Below, in pieces: positions 1-12,465 of a stretch of DNA of 64,000 nucleotides (positions are counted from its first letter, which is position 1; every line of letters starts with the position of its first letter). The DNA is from Eremophila alpestris peregrina (lineage: Eukaryota; Chordata; Aves; Passeriformes; Alaudidae). The position numbers and the translations under genes are program-made. The stretch is taken from NCBI GenBank assembly GCA_009792885.1, contig WMCF01000018.1:12265629-12329628 (forward strand). Reading direction: 5' to 3'. The notes beneath the pieces were generated by a model that was given only the letters and a program-made list of their open reading frames with translations, had not been told where the DNA came from and did not search any database.

Positions 1-160
1 ATGGAGGTCCTCACCACCAGAGCTGTTGTTAAGAAGAGAGAATCCAATGGAAATCAGGTCTGCTGGGTGCCATTAAAATTTGAGAGGAGAAGCAAAGTTT
101 AACCAGGCCTGTGCACTGCAGATTTTCTTGCTCCTTCTTTTGAAATAGCCATTATGATAG

Positions 161-290
161 AAACACAGAATCAAAGAATGATCTGGGTTGGAAGGGACAT
201 TAAAAATTATCTAGTTCCAATTCCATTGTCAAGTGCAGGGACACCTTCCACTAGACTAGACCTGGGTAGGTCTAGTCTAAACCCCAAGAT
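161..290 (-). mobile_element. CR1 LINE 3' fragment
   Basis: Reverse-oriented CR1 3' end: the tail remnant aaacacagaatcaaagaatg leads into gggttggaagggac, then the cagggacaccttccactaga block. It is diverged and short. Confidence 0.75.
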
Positions 291-1598
291 TTTATCCTCT
301 TGGTACTCCAAAACACGGATTTAAGTCCAAGAGTTGAACTCCAAACCTTCAGTTAGGTCTGGGTCAGTTAATCTAATTCTGAGTCAAACATATTTTAGAA
401 GACCCTGTGGGAACTTGCCTTTCTCCAGGGCTGGGGTGCAAATATAGAGTAAAACTGCCTTGTTTGTGATGGCAGCAATGCTGAGGGCTGAAAAAATGGC
501 CATGACAGCAACCACAAAATGCTTTCTCTAATGTATCTACATACACATGACCACATTCACAAGGCCTGCACACTTCTGTCTGACTTCAGCCTTATTCCTC
601 AATCCAAGCACTAACCATTTTCAATTCTTTTGTAGTTCTGCAGCTCTCAATAAACTGAATTTGTCACACAGCCTGGGTACCAAACCCAAACAAGTTTGTA
701 AGCTGCTGGACTGGAAACCATTCAAATGACTGTGTAACAAAAGGCTGGGATTCCTGCAGGAGCCTGGGACAGATAGACTTTAGCTTGGCTCCCAGCAAAC
801 ATCCAGGCATTCCTTTTTTTAGCAGAAGTACTCATAAGAAATGAGCTTGGAGATCTCAGGGGTGCATATTTGAGGCTCCAGAGAGGATTTGTACACACAC
901 AAGAATGTGATTCATGCCAGAGCTGCTCATCCAATCAAGGAACGGAAATGCTGCTACTGCTTGTGGCTCATTTACCCAAAATGCTCCCAAAATACCACAA
1001 AGGAAGTTTGGAATAGTTTGGACCACTGCGACAGGGAAGATATTCCAAAAATGCATGATCAGAATTCCTATATTGCAGTAAAACTCCGGTGCTGTTCTCA
1101 GAGTGGAGTAAAAGAAAAAAAAGTCCTGTTAAGTGGTTCCCAACACCTGCAACTGTTACTGGTAAGAAAAAAAAAATTGGGTAAGCAGCAGATGAAGATT
1201 TGTAAAACCAGCATTTTGTTAATTCATGACTGAGAAAATGGTTTAATTCTTGTATTAAATCACATTTCAACTTTAAATGGCCACAAATTTGCTGTGATAT
1301 GGAGTAAAAAGCAGTATTCTGTTGAAAGTTTCTCTCTTATTTGCTGTTAGAACATGAGCCTCTGAAAAATGAAACCATGAATCAGGAGCTCTCCCTAGTG
1401 TTTCAATATCAGACTGCAATGAGGAGTTAAAAAATCCTTCATATTTCACTGGGCATTTTCAGAAATCATTTTAGCTGTGCACCTTGTCTGTATAAAAGCC
1501 AAAAAAGTTCCTTGCCTTAGCTCTGATTTCTTTCTGTTAGTGTTTAAAAAATGCTTCCTCATCTGGCTCTCCCATTGTACAACAAAATGGACACACTC
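286..1598. other. Upstream DNA, no gene recognised
   Basis: Only short spurious open frames on both strands; no splice-bounded coding segment, RNA gene or CpG island. Confidence 0.6.
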
Positions 1599-1833
1599 CA
1601 GTGTTTTGATGCACATTTTGGTGTCAATTAATTAATATCAAATCAGTAAATTACGGTTTATTTTGCAGGCTCCAAGGACAGAAGCATTTGCCATGAACAA
1701 TCCTTAGCAAATTGTGAGGATTTTCCTCTAAGACACAAGACAGAAGAAAGGAGAGGGGGAATAAAGCAACAGCTAAAAATCTGAAGCATTTCATGTGGAA
1801 TTTATACAAAATAATCAATTCATCCATGACCTG
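1599..1833 (+). repeat. Direct duplication, copy 1
   Basis: About 235 bp closely matching 3218-3463 in the same orientation. Shared landmarks are gcacattttggtgtcaat, ttgcaggctccaaggacag, gcatttgccatg and ctgaagcatttcatgtgg. It is not an interspersed repeat I recognise. Confidence 0.85.
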
Positions 1834-1998
1834 GTTTTTAGAAATTAGTCCATTTACATAAATACAGCCTACATGCAGCTGTCCTTCTAATTTTTCTTCC
1901 TCTTCGTGCCTTTTAAATTATAATTCCCAACCAAATGACACATTTTTGGCAGACGGGTCACTGCCAGGGCATGAAGGGACTAAAAAAATTTAAGCTGA

Positions 1999-2490
1999 CT
2001 TTAAGATGAAGGAGGACAGGGTTAGATGGGATATTGGGAAGGAATTCTTCCCTGTGAGGATGGGGAGGTCCTGGCACAGAGTGCCCAGAGAAGCTGTGGC
2101 TGCCCCTGGATCCCTGGAAGTGTCCAAGGCCAGGTTGGACGGGGCTTGAAGCAGCCTGGGATGGTGGGAGGTGTCCCTGTCCACGGCAGGGGGTGGAATG
2201 GGATGATTAAAGTTTCTTCCAAGCCAAGCCAACTCAAACCAACTCAACCCAACTCAACCCAACCCAACCCAACCCAACCCATCTCAACCCAACCCAACTC
2301 AACCCAACTCAACCCAACCCAACTCAACCCAACCCAACTCAACCCAACTCAACCCAACCCAACCCAACTCAACCCAAGCCAACCCAACTCAACCCAACCC
2401 AACCCAACTCAACCCAACCCAACCCAACTCAACCCAACCCAACTCAACCCAACCCAACCCATTCTGCCATTCTGGGATTCCATGATCATG
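1999..2490 (+). mobile_element. CR1 LINE 3' end with an expanded tail
   Basis: Forward CR1 3' end (gatattgggaaggaattctt, tggaagtgtccaaggccagg, ggtggaatgggatgattaaa). The ttccaaccc stretch that normally precedes the tail is blown up into a 240-bp array. The terminal cattctgccattctgggatt tail resumes at about 2460. Confidence 0.85.
2219..2462. repeat. (AACCC/AACTC)n pentanucleotide array
   Basis: About 48 pentamers, mainly AACCC and AACTC, in unbroken 5-bp register. At 2258-2280 five CCC tracts spaced by AA give the minus strand G-quadruplex potential. The open frame through it (PTQLN repeats) is an artefact. Confidence 0.95.
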
Positions 2491-3217
2491 CACTCCAGCC
2501 TAGAGAAAAAAAAAATTTAAAAACCCAAAATATACCCATGGTTTTTACTCAGCCTGTCCTCTGTAAATTGGCCAAGTGACCCTCTTCAGGAAGGGGACAG
2601 AAAGCACCAGGACAGCAAACACGTCAGTTCCAACAGGAGCGTGCGCTGGGCTGCAAATTGTGAGAGAAAAGGGAAAGAAGGAAGAGTCAAGCCTTTGAAA
2701 ACTGCAAAAAGAGACTTTGAAAACTGTAGTAGGAAGAGCATTTTAAGCACGGATGTAAAATCTTCTGCAGTTTGCTCACTGCTGAGAGAAAAAAATTTTA
2801 AGAAAAAGGCCTTGGGCACGTTGCCCACAGCAGGTGAATTCCTTAATAGCCAGAAAGTGGTTGGAGATTTTTTGGGGAGGAAAAGAGCATCTTGCAGCAT
2901 GCAGAGCACTGAACAGCCACCCCGCAGAGATGCTGGGGGAACATTGGCATTAACCTGAGACAAAATTGCTCCAAAGATGCAGGAAATTTGCACTTTCCCT
3001 TAGAAAAGGGACAATGGGATGGCACCAGGGAGAAAAACACTCAGTGGGCCAATGCATCAGAGTTAATGTGTATAAACCTGAGAGAACAGCAACAGCTTGG
3101 CATAAGGTGATGATAATTCATATCTGAATTAAAAACCCACAGGAGGAGGACAAGCTTGAGATGGACTCAGAAATTTGAGGGCAAAACTTTGGGCAGTAGA
3201 GGCCTTTGGTTCATTAA
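2491..3217. other. Upstream DNA, no gene recognised
   Basis: Unique-looking sequence between the CR1/pentamer array and the second duplication copy; nothing recognised. Confidence 0.55.
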
Positions 3218-3463
3218 CAGTGTTCTGAGGCACATTTTGGTGTCAATCAATTAATATCAAATCAGAAAATTACAGTTTATTTTGCAGGCTCCAAGGACAG
3301 CAGCATTTGCCATGGACAATCCTTAGCAGATGGTTAATGAGGATTTTACTCCATAGCTTAAGACACAAGAGAGAAGAAAGTAAGGGAGGAAAAAAGCAAC
3401 AACTAAAACTCTGAAGCATTTCATGTGGGATTTATATGAAAGCCTCAATTCATTCATGACCTG
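3218..3463 (+). repeat. Direct duplication, copy 2
   Basis: Second copy of 1599-1833, slightly longer because of small insertions (for example around 3329 and 3351). Both copies keep the acceptor-like ttattttgcag. Confidence 0.85.
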
Positions 3464-3518
3464 TGACTAAGGCAGGTGGTTACTCCATCTTAAGTCCTTC
3501 TTAAAAACCCCTCTGAAA

Positions 3519-3589
3519 GGCAAAAAACAAACAAAAAAAAAGGAAAAAAGAAAAAAAGAAAAAAGAAGGAAAAAAAAAAGAAAGGGATC
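3519..3589. repeat. A-rich/GA-rich low-complexity tract
   Basis: Runs of A interrupted by single or double G and C. Simple sequence; no element boundary seen. Confidence 0.8.
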
Positions 3590-5327
3590 TAAATCTCAGA
3601 TCAAAAAAATCTCTTGTTTCTATCTCAGTCAGAACAGCTGGACACTGTAAAAAGTGATGGTCAAGGATAAAGGTTTACAGAGGAGGTACAAGAGCAAGGC
3701 AAGTCCAGAGTGGGGGCCTGACAGATCCCATCAGAGCCAGCAAAAGCATGATGGGAACAAGGAAACTTCTTATTCTGCTGACAATGATATGCACAGGAAA
3801 AGAAAACATCTCCTGTATTCTTCTGATTCATGTTCTTGCATTAAACATATCTTGTACCTTGAGGGGAAAAAAAAATCTTAAAAGGGAAAAAGGATGTTTG
3901 AAATCTGAATTGACAGCCAGAGTGTGTGTTCTGTCCCTCTAATTTATTCTGCATTTTGTTTATTTCTCAGTCTGTGTGCCAAAAAATGTTATTGTTCACT
4001 GCTGGATTAGAGTTAATTATTTTCCTGACAGCAGCACCAGTTCCTATTTAAATACCAAAACACACTCTTGATTTTTCCATGTTGGCTGGCACTGGAGATA
4101 ATTCAGGAGCAGTGAAACCTTCCCACAAAGTTTCTGTGGATCTTTGAGGGGCAGAATGTCACAGGAAAAGAAAATTATGTGAGCCACACAAATTATGTGA
4201 GAAAATGATGAAGCTCAGAGTGCTTTTGCTGAGGTCTGTTAGAAGCTGAGGCACTGGGATGAGGTTTAGCCAGATGAACAGATCATGAAAAACTACTGGA
4301 CACAACAGCAGAAACTACTGAATAAAAATAACAGTGGGCAAGTAGAGAAATAGCACTGTGAGGGATGGTTGGATTTCTGAGAGCCTCAGCAGACATCAGC
4401 ACAGCCACCCATAGGACAGGATGGAATAAAAACGAGGAGAACACAAGAAAAACAGGCTGTGAGCTCCCATGGAAGGGTTGCACAAAGAAAGAGCAGCAAA
4501 TCCTGCTGTGAGCAGATGCTGTGGGAATGCTCCAAGCACAGCCCCGCTGTGCAACTGCATTGATTCCACATTTCCAACAGGATAATGGCCAACACTTGTT
4601 CAGAGCTGCTTTCCAAGCATTAAGGTGAGACAATGGGCTCTGCCTCCTGCTCCCTAACACCTAAATAGTCCCAGAGATCTTGACTAAATTAGCTCTTAAC
4701 TATTTAAAATGCAACGTTCACGGGGATATGACAACCTGATATTAGGAAACTAATAACAGCATTGTGCCCAAAAGACACACATGTCATTACATACAGTGAT
4801 TCAGGATTCCAGCAGTTCCTTAACAACAGGGCTCAGGAAGAACAAGGCATCCATCATATTCCTACTTGAAATACTACAGCAATATCATAAATTACACAGC
4901 TGCTTCCTCTCAAGGCCTTGGATGCAATTATAAAACTCAGTGGTGGGCAAGTACATATTGTTGGCTTTCATTTCTTCTAGGAAATTTAATTTTTACCAGT
5001 GTTTCAGAACTTTTCTGCAATAGAAAGCTGAGATTCCCATTAAACCAGTCCTCCCTCACCAGAGGAGCGAGACAAAAAGATGGATGAGGCTCCAGATTGA
5101 AACAATGCCACAGCTCACAGTTAATGAGTTCTACAAAGGATGGTGGTGCTCTATTTCAAACTGTGTCTGGCAGTTCTGTGATTACTTCCTTGCTGTTTGT
5201 TACTCTGAAATACTCAGAACTGCACAGAAAAGCAGCCAAGGCTACCAGGCAGTGTAAAAATGAAGGGTTTTTGAAGGTCTGTCCTTTGCTCCCAATCCTC
5301 CTTAAACTGATGAGGAGGGAAGAATGG
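3590..5327. other. Upstream DNA, no gene recognised
   Basis: No coding exon, RNA gene or repeat family recognised. The longest open frames (about 125-150 codons) lack splice or codon evidence. Confidence 0.5.
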
Positions 5328-5820
5328 TGGGGGAAAAAAAAAAAAAAGCTTGGTGCCATGCCTTTTAGGAAATCGTGCCTCTCTCCTCTCTCTCCTGCTC
5401 TTTCCTGGCTCAGTGTGTGTGGGACCAGCCAGTTTCTCCCTCTTTGGGGGAGGACCGCGGTCCCGTGTGTGCGTGTATGCTGCAGGAGGAAAGGAGGGGG
5501 GTGGATTCCTAATATAAGCAGGGTTTCTCAAGGGGTAAGGATAGAAGGACACTGACTTCTGGAGAACATACAGCTTTATTTGGCTGCTGCCTCCAAAAGC
5601 CAAGAGCATGGCTCAGACAGCATTCTTATACCTTCGGTCTGGGGCGTGGCTAGCACAGGACCATCCAATAAGATACAGAGGAGTCGGGGAGTGACAGCAT
5701 TACAGTGACCAATAGCTTTTGGCACCATGCATATTCATGTCCTCATTACAAGTTCCCGCCCCAGCAGGGAAGACAAAAACCATTCTGTCCGGGCAGCCAC
5801 AATGCCTTTTGTTTTTTACA
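5328..5820 (-). mobile_element. Solo LTR of an endogenous retrovirus (~493 bp)
   Basis: On the minus strand the element runs TGTAAAAAAC to TTTTCCCCCA, with canonical TG...CA ends. It is flanked by gaatgg (5322-5327) and gaatga (5821-5826), a 5-of-6 target duplication that suggests an ERVK-like integration. Minus-strand promoter features are TATAAGAA (5623-5630), and a polyadenylation signal AATAAA lies at 5575-5580, in correct order. No viral coding sequence is adjacent, so it is a recombined single LTR. Confidence 0.75.
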
Positions 5821-5826
5821 GAATGA

Positions 5827-8092
5827 AACAGCTTTTTAATCCAGCATCAAAACAGTTCTTAAGGAAATATTAACCAAACCACAATACACAACAAGATAAA
5901 CTAAATCCATGTGTGGCCCAGGCAGATTCTGCTGGTTTCAGTCAGCACAGCAGCAGAAAGTTACCTGGATGCTGAAGTGTTCAGAGAGTGGGAGGTATTT
6001 CAGTATTTTTTCCCTAATTCTTCACATCTCACTGTGACAGGCTGATTTTTGCAGCACTGATTTTACAGCAGCATTCCCAAGCAGAAAATGGTGTAACAGC
6101 TTTCAAGCATCAGCTTAACACCTCATCCTTGAAAAGCTGCATGAAATTCCTTGCCATTATTGTTTTACTCCTCCAGTCATTTCTACCTTTGATTTTCAAC
6201 ACTTAAATGAAGGTAAGTCTGGTAAACACAGGCAACAAGATGATGCTTACAAAATCTTCTCTTTAAATGACAGATTCTCTGGAGGGAAATGCCAGGACAG
6301 GCTCCCAGGGCTGGGAATGCAGCAGCATCAAACAGGCAAATTGTGCTCTGCTTGAATTACTAGAGAATTATTTATGTTTGCAGTGCAACAGCAGGAAGAT
6401 GTTATAGGACAAGAAAAGTGTGGAGGAACCCTTGAGGCAAGGAATCCCATAATCCAATTCCAGTTTAGCACTGGAACTGGATCCCCACAGGGCAATGACA
6501 GTGACCAGGAAATGCTGAGCACAGAAAGTGCAAACTTTGGACTGGGAGCAGTTAAATCACCTGTACCCAAAATGGGTCTGCAATTCTTCAGGATGAGATG
6601 CAAAACCCAAAACTTCTCAAAGTACCCACACAGGAATCCACAGGAAAGATGCTGCTTTGGATTTAGACTCAAGTGGTGCTTGGAAAACAGTTCAAGTGGA
6701 ATCACTGGAAAAACTGTTTTCTAGTGGTGCTCACAACAAAATTGGGTTGCTGTAGGAAAGAGCTGATGAGTGAAGAAAAGCACAAGTTAAAAAAAAAAAA
6801 AGTGAAGAAATGAAACAATGTAGAAACAAGGCTATTAGACAAGAAAATGATGAAAAGAACAGCTCCAAAAGCAGGAACTGTCACATCTCCAAACACACTG
6901 AAGATTACACAGAACACTGGGTTAGAAGGCCAGATAAAACATGGAGCAAAAGAAAAAAAAAAGAAAGATAATCCAATTAATTTTTGCTTGGATTAACAGG
7001 GAGTTCAGGAGTCTGAAGGAAAAGGTCAGAATTGAAAGAAGTGGAAAGCTTGTCCACCTGCAGAGAGCAGAACAGCAGGTCAGAGCCAAACAAGAAATGA
7101 AGAGGATGGAAATTAATTTGAACAGCACCTTACAGTGGACACTCAACTCCATGGTAAGAAGTTCTTGAAAAGCATTAAAGCAGGAGGCCAGGGAAGGAAT
7201 CACCAGGAATGCTTGATGGAGAAAATGGAGCAAAAACCCTCAGGGAATTTCTTTACTGGGCTCTTGTGACACAGATCTTGGGGGGATTCCCACATCTCTG
7301 ACAGACTTTGGAGTGAATCAATAAATATTGGACCAAATCAAAGCTGTCAATAAACCCCCAGAACTCTCATTTCTGCAAAGCTGTTGGCAAGGGCAGGTCA
7401 CCCACTCCAAAAACACCTTCCCTCTTTCAATTCTGTTTTTTTTTTTTTTTCCAGTGTATCAGCAGTAATTTCCTATATTCCTGTTCACAGTCAGCACAAA
7501 TTACTGTGCATTTTGAAATAAAATGTACAATTGCAAAACTGAAATGGATTTTTTTACTAATCAATACCTGCACTAAGGAGCCAAGTTCAAGCTAAATGCA
7601 TCATTTTGCTCAAACTCAAATTCTATAAATTGAAGGGGGTGTCACAGCCCTCAAGAGATTAAGCACCACTTTAAAAGACTCTGTCAATTATTAAATATAG
7701 ATTCTTCCCTAGTACAATGTTGCCAATCTATGCCTCCCATCCAAGGTTAATTTAAGGCTTAAAATGGAGCATTTCAAGTACTGCTGCATTAAATAATAAA
7801 GAACAAGGAGAAAATTATTCATGTGAATAAAAGAACATGAATCACGGAGGAGAGAAAATTATATCTATAAAATGCAGACATGCAAAGATCAATCCTTAAT
7901 ACGAGGTGACACAAAGGAAGGAAATTTAAATTGTAGGATGAAACTGTAGCTACATACAATATTTTATTTTTTTTAAGCAGCAAAGAATTTGGTTCAACAG
8001 AAATTCTGGTCCAATCAGCCAAGGTGCTACCAAACCATCCAGAAAACCTCTGTAAATCCACTCAGGTGCATCTTTACTGTCAATGCACACTC
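5827..8092. other. Upstream DNA, no gene recognised
   Basis: Moderately AT-rich with short A and T runs (T tract near 7437-7452). No exon-like segment or RNA gene identified. Confidence 0.5.
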
Positions 8093-8165
8093 TGAGAATC
8101 ACAGAATCCCCTGAGTTGGAAGGGAGGACCCACAAAGAGCACCAAAGTCCAGCTCCCAACCCTTC
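8093..8165 (-). mobile_element. CR1 LINE 3' fragment
   Basis: Reverse CR1 tail and body: gagaatcacagaatcccctg, then agttggaagggagg. An ACACAAAG-rich simple tract follows at 8184-8245. Confidence 0.6.
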
Positions 8166-8320
8166 CTTCCAAAGATCTCCAATGACCAAGAACACACACA
8201 AAGAACAAACACAAAGAACACACACAAGCACACAAACCCTTCCAGCTTCCACAGGAGAACCCACCTCTGTGACAATTAGACAAAGAAAGGTCAGTCCCAA
8301 GGCAATTCCAGGGAAATTTG

Positions 8321-8580
8321 GCATCATGGAACCATAGAATGGTTTGGGTTAGAAAGGACCTTTAAAACTCATTTAGTCCAAGCCCCTTGTCATGATCAGG
8401 GACATCTTCAACCAGATGAGGTTGATCTTGTTCAGCCTGACCTCGAATGATTCCAGGGATGGGGCATCCATTGCCCTGTGCACAGCCAGGGCAGGCCAGT
8501 GTGCCTGTCCTTGTGCCCAAGGTCAGTGCAGTCTGTCCTGTGTCCTCACTAAGCTTTATTTCCAACCTCTGTCCCAGGTA
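8321..8580 (-). mobile_element. CR1 LINE 3' fragment
   Basis: Reverse CR1: accatagaatggtttgggtt, aaaggaccttt, agtccaagcccc, then the gggatggggcatccattgcc block typical of the region further 5' in the element. Confidence 0.8.
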
Positions 8581-11534
8581 AGGTACTCTCTATTCTGTGG
8601 CTCTGTGCATATTCAGAGGCCTGACTCATTCTCGTGCTTTTCATTTCCCCCCAAGTCCACTGAACAAGCTAAGGGGTGAGAAAAAGAGACAGGCAATAGA
8701 AAAAAGAAACAACCATGGACCCAAAAAAAAGTTTTGGCAACAAGGTGATCAACCAACTTTCTTGTTCGTCACCACAAATGCCAGCCAACTCCTTTCCTGT
8801 ACAAACCAGCCACCCTCCAACCCCACTGTTTACAAAAATGCCTTTTGTTCACAAAAAGTTGCTGCATTTCACATTTAAATTGCTTTCAATACATTTCACT
8901 TTCTGCTGTTGCACACAATGAAATGTTCTGCATTTCCTCAAAAAAACCCACAGGAGCATTAACTAGAGAAATAAAGATGGCCTTAGAGTATAAAACATCA
9001 AGCTTAAGTGCAATTATGTTTTCCAAAGCACAGAGCAGAGAACAAAGGAGTCCACAAACTGCAGCACACACCTAGCTGTGTACAATTACACAAGCTATAC
9101 ATAATTACTTTTGTTCTAATTACTTTGCATTAGTAACAGGCTTTATTGCATTCCAAATTCTCCAGCAAAAAAGTTGTCAGCCAAACTACAGGTGCCTCTT
9201 AAAAACCTGAGCTATTACACTCACTCAGTGTTAGCCACTCTGGAAAACAATGCTCTAAGAAAACTTTAAGGAGTTTTTAATTTGCTGGATTGCTGGAACT
9301 GTCAAATTACTGGAAGCACCTCCCTCAGCCCCTCACCAGAAGAATGTTTTTTAGACTGCACATGATCAGTAGCTGGTGATGTTTGTCAGGAAAATTTATC
9401 CACAAATGTCAGAGGTTTTATGTCCAAAAAGGAGACAGAGGAGTCCTTTTACTTTATTGGAATAAAGGAAGAAGCCATGGGACATTTCCCCTGGGGTCTC
9501 TCAAATTTTTGGAGGATGCAGCCTCCTGTTTATCCCAATTTCCTGACTGCATTTCCCTCTCTCTTTCCCCACTGACTGAGGTACTTGAGAGGCACAGACT
9601 TACCAGAATGCCCAATACCTAAAGATTCCCCTTTCATGTATAACCCCCCTTTTAATTTTTAATTCTTATGGAATTTATGGGTTTTCCCCATTGTTTCTTT
9701 CATCTTTCAATACCCAAGTTCATTTCTCAGCAAACCTAGGGTTTGTTTGTAAAGGCAAATATCTTCTTCTCCATTCATCCATCAGTGGAATCCTTCCCAT
9801 TGGTTTTTGGGGTTTTTTTATGTTTCAGTGCTGGTTTTATCTACCAGCAGACCCACTGCTTGTTTGTAAAGACAAATCTGCCATTCCTCTCATGCTGAAC
9901 CAGCCAAATGCTCCTACAGCTGCAGCTGCTTGTGACAGGAGGTGAGTTCCAGGTGCCTGCCCTGACTGCCACCGCCAGGGACCCTGGAGCTGGGACAGGG
10001 ACACTTGAGAGCTCCAGGACTGATTAAAACCAGAAACCAGACAGCCCCAGTTCCTGTTGATTGCCAGACCTGCACAGACAGGAGTGCCACGGCCCCAGAG
10101 TGTGGCTGCTCAGCAGCTCTGTGCTCAGACAGAGATCAGGGAGATGTAAATACGCCTCAGGAACCCCTCTGCAGCTGCTGGGAAACTGGAGCAAGTGGGA
10201 TGCAGCTGATGGGTTAAGAAAAAAGTGATTTTTTTTTTTTTTCCTCAGTGAAACCATTGCAAGCTGGTTTATTGTCTGTGGATTACAGAGCATGGTGCTG
10301 CCAAACTGGGCTTGCTGCATTGGAGGGGGCTGGCACTGACATGAAGGAGAATAATCAAACTTAGGAGCACAGGGATGAGGTGGGCAGGCACCCCTGTGCC
10401 TCCAGAGCATCACACCTCGGCTGAGCTGCTACTCAGTGCAACCAAAAATCAGTCTGAAGGCCTTGGGGAATGGGAATCTCAGAGAGTGTGGATCTCATCT
10501 CATAAAAATCCTGCAGGTGGTTAACACAAAGCCTGTGGTTCATCACAGCAGCTCTGCAGTAAACTGAGCACCTCAGACTCAGTTTAACTTGGCAGAAGGC
10601 TCTGTTGTGATGACAATCTGCAGAACCTGGCCTCCAGGTCTGTCCCAGGGGCAGGGATGCAGGGCTGGAGGCTGTGAGAAGCAGCGAGAGATAAATGAAA
10701 CAACACTGGGAACAACTACTGTACTCCAAAACTGAAGTCAGAGAAGTCATTGAGCTGAACAAAACACCTGGAATTATTTGGGGAACTCTGAAGGGGCAAA
10801 GGACACAACAAGCCAGGTCAGGGACACTACAGTGAGAGCTCCAGCCTGTTCCTGACATGATGCTGGAGCAGCAACCTCCACAACACCTCAAACTCTGACT
10901 GACCATCTCTTCATCTGAGGCATTTAAATGGATCATTCCATGAAACCAGAAGAATACAAGGTTTGGAAAGTATTTCTAGGCTGTGTACAATGATTGAATG
11001 TGGGTGAAGTAAAAGACAAATTCACATTGGAGGGCTCAGTTAAAGGGGTGAGACAGAACAGCCAGCAGCTGGAGCTGGGGGAATTTGAAACACACAGGGA
11101 AAATTACCCACACAATAGCAGCCAAATTTTGGAAGAGGCTGGCCAGGCTGTGGAATCCCAACACCCAGGGGCACAGGGAATTTTAATCAGCTCCCCAGGC
11201 CGGAAATCTCTCACCACAATCTCAGCCTTGATCACGTTCTATGAGTTCCTAATTTAGGTATAGCCTAAAAGGAAAGGCTCAGGTGATGAATCTCCTAGCC
11301 CAGACAGTGCCAGTGTGAGAGATTCGGCTTAATTTAGCAGCTGCTATTTTGTCTTTACTTTTTCTGCATTTTTTGTTTGTTTTTTACAGTTTTGCCCAGA
11401 GAGGGCCACTTCACTAAAGGCACATGCATGGTTAAAAGTTGCATTGGCACAGGAATATTCAACAGCAGGTAACTCTGTATAGTTCTTAAAAATAAAGAAG
11501 ACATCATCACAAATCCGCTCCTTATCTCAGAGCT
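8581..11534. other. Upstream DNA, no gene recognised
   Basis: No supported gene. It contains a T run near 10229-10242. Several open frames of up to 167 codons on either strand lack splice sites or family resemblance. Confidence 0.5.
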
Positions 11535-12362
11535 GAACATTCCTTAACCAAATATTTTTATAATTTTTATTACATTTTAATTTTCATTATTATTACTTTA
11601 TTAATATAATAGAATACATTATAGATATAGACTATAATATAAACATATTCTATAAATTCAATGTATTAATTACATAGTGTTTATATATTATATATAAACA
11701 ATATAGTATAATTTAGAATGATACAACAATATAATCTATATAAAATATTATTTTTAATAATTTAAGCATATAAATATTTTTATATATTTAAATTAGAAGT
11801 TATAAAAATTTTATTTATAATTTAAAGCATAGTATATTTTATAATTTAATAGATAATGTAATAAATAATTTAAATTGTATAATAAAATATAAAAGATATG
11901 TTTTAAGGAAGAAGTTTTTCACTGAAAGAGTAGTCAAACACTGGAATCATCTGCGCAGGGAGGTGGTGGAGTCACCATCCCTGGATGTGTTTAAAAAAAG
12001 ACTGGATGTGGCACTTGGTGCCATGATCTAGTCAAGGTGTTAGAACATCGGTTGGACTCGATGATCTTAAAGGTCTCTTCCAACCTAGAATTTCTGTGAT
12101 TCTGTGATTCTGTATACTAAAATTATGAGTTATATCTATACTAAAATTCTGTAATTCTGTAATTATAATATATAATACATAATATAATTGATTTAATAAT
12201 AATAATATATTTTAAATAATACAATATATAATTTAGAAGTTAAATTATATGGATTCGATATATAATTTACAATTTAAATTATATAGATTCGATATATAAT
12301 TTACAATTTAAATTTATATAATTTATGATTTAAATTTTAATATAATTTACAATTTAAATATT
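11535..12362. repeat. Very AT-rich low-complexity block upstream of MINDY4
   Basis: Almost entirely A and T except for the embedded CR1. Near 12240-12307 a 34-bp unit containing ggattcgatatataat or agattcgatatataat is tandemly duplicated. Confidence 0.85.
11901..12117 (+). mobile_element. CR1 LINE 3' end inside AT-rich DNA
   Basis: Forward CR1: aaggaagaagtttttcactg, ggaggtggtggagtcaccat, ttggactcgatgatcttaaa, then the tail attctgtgattctgta. Sharp base-composition borders mark the insertion. Confidence 0.88.
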
Positions 12363-12424
12363 TTTTTTGCAATTTTGTTTTAAGTTTTGTTGTGGCTTTT
12401 TGGGGGGTTTTAATGAGTTTTTGT

Positions 12425-12426
<2 letters not shown>

Positions 12427-12465
<39 letters not shown>
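12427..12465. repeat. 39-T homopolymer tract
   Basis: Uninterrupted T run between the AT-rich block and the CpG island, about 200 bp upstream of the MINDY4 start codon. Its length is likely to vary between individuals and is prone to sequencing error. Confidence 0.9.

Noticed and set aside
2219..2462. Interstitial telomere repeat
   Set aside because: The unit is a pentamer (AACCC/AACTC), not the vertebrate hexamer CCCTAA, and it is embedded in a CR1 tail.
2026..2520. 164-codon open frame with PTQLN/PTQPN repeats
   Set aside because: It reads through CR1 3' sequence and a pentanucleotide microsatellite; the repeat peptide is a by-product of the 5-bp array.
10433..10936. 167-codon minus-strand open frame upstream of MINDY4
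   Set aside because: No recognisable domain, no splice or promoter context, and overlapping frames of similar length occur by chance in this region.
1..12400. CRHR2 or INMT, which neighbour MINDY4 in mammals
   Set aside because: I looked for receptor or methyltransferase exons on both strands and saw none; synteny alone is not evidence.
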